Assembly (NCBI RefSeq): GCF_012911875.1
Contig: NZ_JAAXKZ010000026.1
Span: 1-53,058 of the forward strand
DNA: 53,058 nucleotides
Direction: 5' to 3'
DNA from: Pseudonocardia bannensis
GTDB lineage: Bacteria; Actinomycetota; Actinomycetes; Mycobacteriales; Pseudonocardiaceae
The notes under the pieces were generated by a model. That model searched no databases, was not told the origin of the DNA, and was given only the letters and a program-made list of their open reading frames with translations. This document shows positions 8,436 through 15,479 of the stretch, one piece after another (position 1 is the first letter of the stretch; every line of letters begins with the position of its first letter). Made by a program: the position numbers and the translations under genes.

Positions 8436-8753
8436 ATGGTTCCGCCGCCGAGTGCACTCGCACCTCTGCGCGTCGAACTCCTCGCCACCCGCCCCGCAGC
8501 GGAGTGGGCCACGGCCTGCATGGCGGCCGGGGCGCCGGCCGGAGTACTCGACGATGTCGCCGGCGTCCTCCAGCCGGCCACCGATCTCGGCCTGGAGCCC
8601 GTGGGCACGCTCCCCCGCGCCGACGGGTCCACAATTCGCCTCCCACGCAACCCCATCAGGCTCTCCGCGACGCCGCTGACCTACCGCTGCGCGCCGCCCC
8701 GACTCGGCTACCCGCGCGGTCATGACAGCAAGCCAGACGGAGACAGCCGATGA
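8436..8753 (+). pseudogene. CaiB/BaiF CoA-transferase C-terminal fragment
   Basis: The last 100 or so codons of this frame match the C-terminal part of family III CoA transferases: ATRPAAEWATACMAAGAPAG, then DVAG, a LGLEPV block, and NPIRLSATPLTYR before the terminal PPRLG. The N-terminal three quarters, including the catalytic Asp, are absent, and the frame upstream of about 8436 has no homology I can recognise. It ends in an ATGA overlap with the following nucleoside hydrolase fragment, so these were once neighbours in one operon. Confidence 0.72.
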
Positions 8754-9277
8754 CAGCGCCGATGCCGTTGATCATCGACACGGACCCCGGCGTGGACGAC
8801 ACGTTCGCGCTGATACTGGCGCTGCTCAGCCCGGAGATCGACGTCCGCGCCGTCACCGTCACGTTCGGCAACGTCAGCCGGGAGAAGACCTTCGCCAATG
8901 CGCGCCGCGTGCTCGCGCTCGCCGGGCGGACCGACGTACCGGTCGCCGCGGGGGCGGTCCGCCCGCTGGTGCATGCGCAGGGGGAACTGGCCGCCGACTG
9001 GCACGGCGCCGACGGGCTCGGCTTGCGCTCGGCTGAGTTCCCGGAGCCCGGCCCCGCCGACCCGCGCCCGGCCATCACCCTCATGGCCGATGTGCTGAGC
9101 GCATCCCCCCGATGTTCCCGCGGTCCTCTCCGAAACCCTGTGCCGGCTCATCACCCTCGGCTGACTCGGCGCGCCTCCCCCGCACGCCTGCGGGTGCCAG
9201 GCCCTGGCACCTACGAGGATGCCGCGTCTGCCGTCGCCGGGCTCTTGCTCCCCTCGACCGCCCGCCACAACGATTAG
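8750..9277 (+). pseudogene. Inosine-uridine nucleoside hydrolase, N-terminal fragment
   Basis: The first 118 codons are a normal nucleoside hydrolase N-terminus. IIDTDPGVDDTFAL is the calcium-binding signature of the family that cleaves N-ribosides, followed by VTVTFGNVSREKTFANARRVL and the AGAVRPLVH block. Homology stops abruptly at about 9105 (MADVLSASP), after which the frame is arbitrary sequence to the stop at 9277. About 60 percent of the protein, including the C-terminal active-site His and Asp, is missing. The junction is a deletion rather than a point mutation. It is co-oriented with the CoA-transferase fragment and followed by the intact LOG gene. Confidence 0.78.
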
Positions 9278-9336
9278 CAACCCGGATTTCGACACCGCGC
9301 GCCCAACGAGTTGGGCCCGAGAGAGAGGTTCTGCAG

Positions 9337-9924
9337 ATGAGGTCCTTGTGCGTGTTCTGCGGCTCTAGCCGGGGTCGCCGACCCGCCTATCTGCACGCCG
9401 TCCGTGAACTGGCGGGGATTCTCGCCTCCGACGGGATTCGGCTCGTCTACGGCGGTAACTCGACGGGGACGATGGGGGCGTTGGCCGACAGCGTCCTGGA
9501 AGCCGGCGGTCAGGTCGTCGGCGTCATCCCCGAATACGACTTCGGCCAGGGGTGGGCGCACGAGGGCCTGACCGAGCTGCATGTCGTCGACTCGATGCAC
9601 GAGCGCAAGGCGCGCATGGCCGAGCTCTCCGACGGCTTCATCGCCCTGCCCGGCGGGCTCGGAACCCTCGACGAGTTCGCCGAGGCGATCACCTGGTTGC
9701 AGCTGGGGCTGCACCACAAGCCGACCGGGCTGTTGAACACCGCCGGGTACTACGAGGCGCTGCTCCGGTTCTTCGACCACGCCGTGGCGGAGCGCTTCCT
9801 CCGAGAGGAGGACCGAGCGCTGATCCTGGCCGAGACCGAGGTACGCCCGCTGCTGGACCTCATGCGGGCCTGGACACCCCGACAGGATCAGGGCTGGGTG
9901 CCTGCGGACGGCCCCGCTGCGTGA
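9337..9924 (+). CDS. LOG family protein (nucleotide phosphoribohydrolase)
   Basis: This 195-residue protein belongs to the LOG/TIGR00730 family. Members release a free base from a nucleoside 5'-monophosphate; in plants and some bacteria the substrate is a cytokinin riboside monophosphate. The N-terminal Rossmann-like strand (LCVFCGSSRG), the RLVYGGNSTGTMGALAD block and the catalytic PGGLGTLDEFAE signature (PGGxGTxxE) are all intact, as is MHERKARM. ATG 9337 follows a GAGAGAGG ribosome site about 8 bases upstream. It appears to be the only intact gene between 8 and 11 kb. The true substrate is unknown. Confidence 0.92.
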   Translation: MRSLCVFCGSSRGRRPAYLHAVRELAGILASDGIRLVYGGNSTGTMGALADSVLEAGGQVVGVIPEYDFGQGWAHEGLTELHVVDSMHERKARMAELSDGFIALPGGLGTLDEFAEAITWLQLGLHHKPTGLLNTAGYYEALLRFFDHAVAERFLREEDRALILAETEVRPLLDLMRAWTPRQDQGWVPADGPAA

Positions 9925-10071
9925 CCATGACCGACGCTCTCCCCGATCCGTATGCGCCGCGACTCCCCCTTCCGAGGCGGCGTTGCGGCGCGTGCGGGAC
10001 GGGTGCCTCACTGCTCACCGGGGGCCGTGAGGGATGACGCGGCCATCAGGCCGTACCAGCCTTGTCGAGGG

Positions 10072-10222
10072 CTACCGCCCCTTCAACGCTTGGCGTTGCC
10101 GTCCCAGAAGGTCGATCTCGCACTCCATGACGCCACCACCGGCGAGGTAGGGGAACCTGCCCGAGAGCGCGACCCCCTCCGGGGCCCCGGTACTGATCAG
10201 GTCGCCCGGGTTCGAGAACCAC
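10072..10222 (-). pseudogene. Fumarylacetoacetate hydrolase family C-terminal fragment
   Basis: Read on the minus strand, about 48 codons match the end of FAH-family hydrolases: NPGDLISTGAPEGVAL and then GGVMECEIDLLGRQRQ before a TAG stop at 10072-10074. These enzymes act on 2-oxo acids such as acylpyruvates using a metal centre. The rest of the gene is missing: homology ends right where the IS701 remnant begins, so the element or a deletion next to it removed the 5' part. Confidence 0.75.
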
Positions 10223-10239
10223 GTACTAGTAGGGCTTGG

Positions 10240-10769
10240 TTAGGTCGGGGTTCGTTCGGCGTGTCTGAGTTTGCGCCAGGTTCTGCGGCAGGTTGGGCGC
10301 CGTCCGGTCCATCTGGCGAGCAGGACCTGTAGCCCGGCCACGACCTGGTAGGTCGTCAGGCCGTGGCCGGGGCTGGTGGGCACAGGCGCTGCAGGGTGCA
10401 GAACGCCTGGGCCACCGAGGCCAGGGTGAGGTAGCGGTGGAAGCCGTTCCAGGTACGGCCCTCGAAGTGGTCCAGCCCCAGGGCGGTCTTCAGCTCGCGA
10501 TAGTCGTGCTCGACCCGCCAGCGGATCTTCGCCAGCCGGACCAGCCGGCGCAGCGGAATGTCCGCCTGCAGGGTGGACAGCCAGTACTTGGTCGGCTGGT
10601 TCTCGCCGGCGGGCCATTCGGCCAGCAGCCAGCACACCGGCAGGTCTTCGTCCCGGAGCGCCCGACGCAGGCGCACCCCGGCCGAGCGCACCCGCAGCGC
10701 GGGGAACCGCGACCGCAGCGGACACGTCGGGCGGACCCTGGGCCCTGGCAGGACCCCTGCGATCACCAC
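10240..10769 (-). pseudogene. IS701-like transposase, C-terminal remnant
   Basis: The minus strand holds the C-terminal third of an IS701-type DDE transposase: DLPVCWLLAEWP, KYWLSTLQADIPLRRLVRLA, KIRWRVEHDYRELKTALGLD (with the terminal Glu of the catalytic triad) and HFEGRTWNGFHRYLTLASVA. A frameshift near 10372 moves the last stretch (GLTTYQVVAGLQVLLARW, then RRPTCRR) into another frame, ending at TAA 10240-10242. The N-terminal two thirds are missing. The remnant lies between an FAH gene fragment and a tRNA fragment. Confidence 0.82.
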
Positions 10770-10782
10770 GGATCGGTCGGTT

Positions 10783-10833
10783 GACCGGCCTCCGGAAGCG
10801 GGAGCGCAGGTTCGAATCCTGCCGGGGGCACCA
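10783..10833 (+). tRNA. tRNA-Arg(CCG) 3' part, truncated
   Basis: The T arm is perfect (GCAGG, loop TTCGAAT, CCTGC at 10806-10822), followed by acceptor strand CGGGGGC, discriminator A and an encoded CCA. Upstream, CTCCGGA gives a CCG anticodon loop. The 3' side of the anticodon stem has two mismatches, and the D arm and the matching 5' acceptor strand (expected GCCCCCG) are absent; IS701 sequence lies there instead. It cannot make a functional tRNA. Such 3' tRNA pieces are typical attachment-site relics of integrated elements, although simple truncation by the IS is equally possible. Confidence 0.65.
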
Positions 10834-10853
10834 CGGGTGCCTACAGCGAAAAC

Positions 10854-10885
10854 GGTCCCTCACCTGCTGGACAGGGTGAGGGACC
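10854..10885 (+). terminator. Perfect 11-bp hairpin after the tRNA fragment
   Basis: GGTCCCTCACC and GGTGAGGGACC form a perfect 11-base-pair stem with a 10-base loop, 20 bases after the tRNA CCA. The sequence after it is only weakly T-rich (GATCTTTCG). It probably terminated transcription of the former tRNA gene. Confidence 0.75.
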
Positions 10886-10936
10886 GATCTTTCGTGTCCG
10901 GGCGCGTCCGGCTGGCACCGGGCTTCCATGGGCATC

Positions 10937-10955
10937 TGTGCCCATTGTGTGCCCA
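10937..10955 (+). repeat. Direct repeat TGTGCCCA x2
   Basis: Two exact TGTGCCCA octamers are separated by TTG, about 105 bases downstream of the tRNA fragment. Short direct repeats next to an attachment site can be integrase arm-type or excisionase sites, but nothing here proves that. Confidence 0.4.
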
Positions 10956-11021
10956 AGTCCCCGAGACCGTGGCCTCGACCGCCCCGCGTACGGCGGGGGG
11001 CGGTCAAGCGCGCGCGTACCG

Positions 11022-11105
11022 CTAGACGATCGCGGTGACGACCAGCAGCACGATCACGGAGATGAGGCCCGCGAGGACAGCGACCGCGATCACCGCTCTG
11101 ATCAT
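11022..11105 (-). CDS. Possible 27-residue hydrophobic peptide
   Basis: A minus-strand ATG at 11105 opens a 27-codon frame that is almost wholly hydrophobic (starts MIRAVIAVAVLAGLIS, ends VTAIV, TAG stop), enough for one membrane helix. There is no strong ribosome site, and the frame remains open upstream of the ATG (SWVP), so it may be the tail of a lost larger membrane protein. The function is unknown. Confidence 0.3.
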   Translation of the reverse strand: MIRAVIAVAVLAGLISVIVLLVVTAIV

Positions 11106-11131
11106 CGGCACCCAGCTCGTCACGGAGTGGG

Positions 11132-11479
11132 GCCCGCCTCGAGGCCCACCACGCCGGGCGGCTGCAGCAGAAACTGGTCAAGCTGGGTCGTGTCCCGCTG
11201 CTGATCATCGACGAGGTCGGCTAATCCCGTTCGAGGCCGAAGCGGCGAACCTGTTCTTCCAACTCGTCTCGTCCCGCTATGAGCGCGCCGGCCTGATCCT
11301 CACCTCGAACAGGCCCTTCGGCCGCTGGGGTGAGGTGTTCGGCGACGATGTCGTCGCCGCCGCGATGATCGACCGCCTCGTCCACCACGCCGAGGTCATC
11401 TCACTCAAGGGCGACAGCTACCCGACTCAAGGACCGGGACCTGGGCCGCGTCCCCGCCGCCACCCAGACCAACGACTGA
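11132..11479 (+). pseudogene. istB: IstB ATPase, C-terminal half with two frameshifts (IS21 family)
   Basis: The plus strand encodes ARLEAHHAGRLQQKLVKLG, then LLIIDEVG (Walker B). A one-base loss creates TAA at 11222-11224. The next frame carries IPFEAEAANLFFQLVSSRYE, FGRWGEVFGDDVVAAAMIDR and HHAEVISLKGDSY. A second frameshift near 11422 precedes DRDLGRVPAATQTND and the stop at 11479. The Walker A half and IstA are absent. Sequence identity to the canonical IstB tail is far higher than for the fragment at 107-281, so this copy is younger. Confidence 0.85.
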
Positions 11480-11490
11480 TCACAACCAAC

Positions 11491-11523
11491 CAGAGGGGGT
11501 CCGTTTTCAGCCGCCGTTGACGC
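11491..11523 (+). mobile_element. Probable right end of an IS21-type element
   Basis: Immediately after the IstB stop, GGGGGTCCGTTTTCAGCCGC is followed by CGTTGACG. This closely resembles the terminal sequence that follows istB in actinobacterial IS21 elements. The matching left end is not in the window, and I cannot check for a target duplication. Confidence 0.5.
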
Positions 11524-11704
11524 TGTCGCACCGCCCGGATCCGTCATTACCCCGCCTCGTCAGATCTGACGACCTCCACAGCCTCAGCGCTGCCGTTGAA
11601 GATGCAGCCGCCTCATGGATTCTGATGAGTCGCGATCGCTGTAGCTAACGGCCTGACCTCGATCTCCGATGAGGAGGCAGTCGCTTCGAGCCGGGAGTAC
11701 GGAC

Positions 11705-13735
11705 GTGTCGTTCTACCTGCGATCCAGCATCAAAGTGGGCCCATTTCGATGTGGTCTGTCCCGCTCCGGGCTGAGCGTCTCGACCGGTGTGCCGGGACTT
11801 CGGGTGGGCGCCGGGCCGCGCGGGGCGTTCGTCCGTGTCGGAGCCGCAGGCGTCCACAGCTACCTGACCGTTCCCTCGCGTCGGCAGCCGACGGCGGCCC
11901 GGCGGAACCCGCCGGCCAGCCCGACCTTCACCGGAAGCGCGGGGATCGAACTCGAGGACATCACGGGCGTCGGAGCGGCCCAGCTGCTGCCGGCGACGCC
12001 GAGCGAACTCGTCGAGAGCCTCAACACCGCCGCGAGCCGTCACAGCATCTGGCCGTGGGTCCTGGCAGTGACCGTCGTCCTCACGTTCGCGGTGTCCCCG
12101 CTGATGCTGATCCTGGGTGTGCCCGCGCTGGTCGCGGCCGTGTGGAGCGACCGAGTACGGCGCACTGTCGTCATGTTCTACGAGGTCGACGGTGCCCCTG
12201 CCGCCCAGTACCAGGACCTTCTCACGCACTTCGCCGCCGCCATCGCGACGAAGAAGGCGTGGCACACGGTCGCCCAGGGCGCTCTACGCACGACCCACCA
12301 GCGGAAGGTGAACGCCGGCGCCTCCGCACTCGTGCGCCGCGAAGCACTCGCCAGGTCGCTGGCCGGCCCGCCGCAGCTCGCGTCCAACATCGCCATCCCG
12401 ACCCTGCAGTCGTCCAGCCGCTCGATCTACCTCCTCCCCGACCGGGCCCTCGTTCGCGACGGCTCTCGATACGCCGACGTCAGCTACGACGAACTGCGGG
12501 CCGCTGCCGGACCGGACCGGTTCATCGAGACGGGGACCGTCCCCTCGGACGCGACCGTCGTCGACACGACCTGGGAGTACGTCAACAAGAAGGGCGGTCC
12601 CGACAAGCGGTTCAAGAACAACCGCCGCCTTCCCGTGGTCCTCTACGGCGAGGTGACCCTGTCCACCCGCACGGGGATGAGCACCGTCCTGTCCTTCTCC
12701 CGCTACGACGCCGCACCGGTGCTCGCGTCCGCGATCGAGAGCATGAAGGCACCCGCACCGTCGCTCCCCGTGCAGCACCCGGCTTCCGAGCCGGTCACCC
12801 AGCTCAGGCAGGCACCGCGGACCCCGGCCCGCGAGTTGCCCTCCCGGCTCCCCCATCCGGTGCGGCCCGACGCCACGCCTGCCTCCAGCCAGGACGCCCG
12901 GTCCGGGAGCCATCGAGTTCCGGTCACCCACGCCGCGGTAGGTGCGACCGTGACCCCGATCCCGGCCCCTGCGGCTCCCCCGGTGCCCGTCGAGTTCGTG
13001 CCCGTCTCCTCGGACGGTCGGCTGCAGGTGGTCGGCGAATCGCACTACCAACCTGCGCTGGCCCGGGCTGCCCGTGGCCGTACCGCGGAGTACGAGGTGG
13101 CCTCCCACATCCCGGCGCAGGCCGTCCTGGTTCCGGAGCCGTCGAACCCGTACGACCGCCACGCCGTCCGCGTCGATGTGCTCGGGGACGGCGATCCGGC
13201 GACGGTCGGCTACATCTCGCGGGACCTGGCACCCGCCTATCACGCAGTACTCGGCACGCTCGCTCCCGGCACGTTCGCGACATGCCCGGCACGGATCACC
13301 GGCGGCGGCCCCAAGTACTACGGCATCTACCTGCACCTTGCCGATGCAGCAGATCTCGGGCTCTCCTCACCGGGCCGGACGACCGCGGCTCACAGTGTCT
13401 CGCTGGCCCCGGAGACGTCGTGCACCGTGACCGGCGAGGAGAACCATCAGGACTATCTGCGCACCTGCCTCCGGGATGCCCGAGGAGCGACCCGCGTCGT
13501 CACCGAACTCGGCTGGTGCCCGATCAGATCCGGCAAGTACTCCGGGCAGACGGCCATCGAAGTTCGCATCAACGGGGCACGCGTCGGGCAGCTCACCTAC
13601 GCGATGACCCAGCGCTACGCGGAGTCAATCCGCTCCGTCGAGCAGAGCGGCCGGACACCGACGGCCGAAGCGCTGCTGGCCGACGGTCCGCGCGGCATTC
13701 AGGTGGAGCTGAGACTCCCCCGGACCACATCCTGA
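11705..13735 (+). CDS. DUF4236-HIRAN domain fusion membrane protein
   Basis: This protein of about 676 residues opens with a DUF4236 domain (FYLRSSIKVGPFRCGLSRSG, then VSTGVPGLRVGAGPRG), a module found at the N-terminus of many uncharacterised bacterial proteins. A pair of hydrophobic segments follows (WPWVLAVTVVLTFAVSPLML and the next 15 residues), then a cytoplasmic region, a Pro/Ala-rich linker (about residues 345-425), and a HIRAN domain (LQVVGESHYQPALAR, PNPYDRHAVRVD-like NPYDRHAVRVDV, GYISRDLAPAY). HIRAN domains bind single-stranded or damaged DNA ends. GTG 11705 is preferred over ATG 11669 because DUF4236 proteins start right at this motif and GGAG lies upstream. The gene is intact amid IS debris. 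Confidence 0.8.
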   Translation: MSFYLRSSIKVGPFRCGLSRSGLSVSTGVPGLRVGAGPRGAFVRVGAAGVHSYLTVPSRRQPTAARRNPPASPTFTGSAGIELEDITGVGAAQLLPATPSELVESLNTAASRHSIWPWVLAVTVVLTFAVSPLMLILGVPALVAAVWSDRVRRTVVMFYEVDGAPAAQYQDLLTHFAAAIATKKAWHTVAQGALRTTHQRKVNAGASALVRREALARSLAGPPQLASNIAIPTLQSSSRSIYLLPDRALVRDGSRYADVSYDELRAAAGPDRFIETGTVPSDATVVDTTWEYVNKKGGPDKRFKNNRRLPVVLYGEVTLSTRTGMSTVLSFSRYDAAPVLASAIESMKAPAPSLPVQHPASEPVTQLRQAPRTPARELPSRLPHPVRPDATPASSQDARSGSHRVPVTHAAVGATVTPIPAPAAPPVPVEFVPVSSDGRLQVVGESHYQPALARAARGRTAEYEVASHIPAQAVLVPEPSNPYDRHAVRVDVLGDGDPATVGYISRDLAPAYHAVLGTLAPGTFATCPARITGGGPKYYGIYLHLADAADLGLSSPGRTTAAHSVSLAPETSCTVTGEENHQDYLRTCLRDARGATRVVTELGWCPIRSGKYSGQTAIEVRINGARVGQLTYAMTQRYAESIRSVEQSGRTPTAEALLADGPRGIQVELRLPRTTS

Positions 13736-14004
13736 CCCAGCTCCAGCACGTTGCTCGCCAGAGCTCCGCGCCGTAGGCGAAGCGGTCACCGTTGTGCCGC
13801 TCGCAGCTCCGATGGTGGCCCTGCTCCATGTCGTCGTGTCCGGTCAGCTCCCGGTGCGAGGACCTGATCCGGCTCAACGTGATGCCAACGGTGTGCCGAT
13901 CGAGGGCGACCGTGCGCGGCAGCGGTGGCCGGCTGCCCCTGGAACTCGACCCGTCCGGGCGACACAATCGAGCACCGGCCAGGCTGCGGGAGGGGGTACC
14001 GCAC

Positions 14005-14590
14005 ATGACCGCTCGACCGGGCCTGGTCGGTCGCGGCGACCAGTGGCTCGAACTCGAGCGCGCGCTGGGCCGGAGCGCGGCGGGCCGGTTCGGCTGCGTT
14101 CTGCTGGTCGGCGACCCGGGCGTGGGCAAGTCCCGGCTCGCGGCGCAGTTCGCGGCCGAGCACGGCGGTAGACGCACGGTCCTGACGGCTCGGGCCTACC
14201 ACCTCGGCGCCACCACCGCGTTCGGCGTCTGGGCCGAGGCGCTCGACGGCGCGCTCCGCGCTCGGCCCCCCGAGGAGGTACGGCGGCTGTGTGCAGGCGC
14301 CGAGGACGAACTCGCGGCCCTGCTGCGCAGCGTGGCGGCGCTCGGGGACCGCGCACCGCGGCCCGACCCGCAGTGCCCGAAGCTGCTCGCCGCCCTCGCC
14401 GTGCTGCTGCGGGAACTGGCCGCGGAACGGCCGGTTCTGCTCGTCCTCGACGACCTGCACCTGGCCGACGCCTCGTCCCAGGAGGCCCTGCACTACCTGG
14501 CCCACCATTGCGCCGACCAGCCGGTGCTGGTGATCGGCACCGCGCGACCGGTCGAGCTGGCCGAGCACGCGGTGGCCCTACGGTTCCGTC
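14005..14590 (+). pseudogene. LuxR-type ATPase regulator, N-terminal fragment
   Basis: ATG 14005 follows a strong GGAGGGGG ribosome site. The frame encodes the AAA-type nucleotide-binding part of a large LuxR-family (LAL/MalT-like) regulator: an entry VGRGDQWLELERAL, Walker A GDPGVGKS, and Walker B LLVLDDLHLAD. It then loses homology at about 14590, where sequence leading into an IS110 element begins. The C-terminal LuxR helix-turn-helix, normally hundreds of residues further on, is missing from the window. The promoter and start look undamaged, so a truncated ATPase domain might still be made. Confidence 0.8.
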
Positions 14591-14799
14591 CCGGGTTGAA
14601 CTGGCCAGTTCGTATGGCCGTGAGGCCCAGGGGCGCGGGGTATGGCTGACGCGGTGGTGCCGCTGATGGCTCGGACGGCTTGGCCACCCGGCGCTCCACG
14701 ACGGCCACGACTGCTGAATTGGGAACCGCGAAATCGATCGCCGTGTAGGGCAACGACAGCGAGGCCGTCTACGAGAATTATCCGGAGACGGGAGAGCCT

Positions 14800-15150
14800 G
14801 TGGATCACATCTGGGCAGGAATCGATATCGGTAAGGAGCATCACCACTGTGTCGTGATCAACTCCGATGGCAAACGTCTGTTGTCACGACGGATCGCCAA
14901 CGACGAAACCGAGTTGCTGGCGCTTGTCGCCGACGTCTGCGCCCTCGGCAACGACGTGACCTGGACAGTCGATGTCGTCGATGGCGGGGCCGCGCTGATG
15001 CTGGCCATCCTGCTCGGTCACGACCAGGGCGTGCTCTCCTTGTCCGGCCGGGCCGTCCACCGCGCCGCGGCCGGCTACCGCGGCGAAGGCAAGTCGGACG
15101 CCCGCGATGCGGCGATCATCGCCGACCTCCCGGCGGCCCGCATCGCATGA
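14800..15150 (+). pseudogene. IS110 family transposase, N-terminal fragment
   Basis: The frame starts MDHIWAGIDIGKEHHH and keeps the DEDD RuvC-like half of an IS110 transposase: GKRLLSRRIANDETELLAL, TWTVDVVDGGAALMLAILLG and AVHRAAAGYRGEGKSDARDA. It diverges after AAIIAD at about 15130 and stops at 15150. The transposase_20 domain with the catalytic serine is missing. GGAGACGGGAGAG lies upstream of the start. Insertion of this element is the likely cause of truncation of the LuxR-type gene. Confidence 0.85.
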
Positions 15151-15360
15151 GCCTCGTCGTCCTCGACACCGACGTCGCCTCCGCGATCCTGGAGCGACAG
15201 CGACCCGTCGACCTCGCCGGCTCACCGGAACGCAGCTCGCGACCATCGCGGCCTGCCGCCTCGTCTGCGAGCTGCCGCTCAGCACGTTCACCATCAAGGA
15301 CTACGCCGACTCCGCAAGCACGAAGACCTCGGCCTCGTCCCCGAGTGCAGTCGACGTGGA
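15147..15360 (+). pseudogene. PIN-domain toxin (VapC-like), collapsed remnant
   Basis: The frame begins SLVVLDTDVASAIL, the first beta strand and first catalytic acid of PIN-domain ribonucleases. After a frameshift near 15215 it continues RLTGTQLATI. After an internal deletion, ACRLVCELPLSTFTIKDYAD follows, which resembles the last PIN strand (usually LPLATLNVKDFADF); a third frame adds KHEDLGLV. Most of the middle acids are gone. No antitoxin is visible. It abuts the end of the IS110 remnant. Confidence 0.6.
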
Positions 15361-15479
15361 ATGTGTCGTGGAACGAAACACGGCACACAGTAGGCCGCCA
15401 CGGACCCGAAGCCCGAACAAGAGGCCCTGGTAGAACGCCAGTAGGCGTCGCTGATCACGGCTTCTACCGGCGTGCCGCC

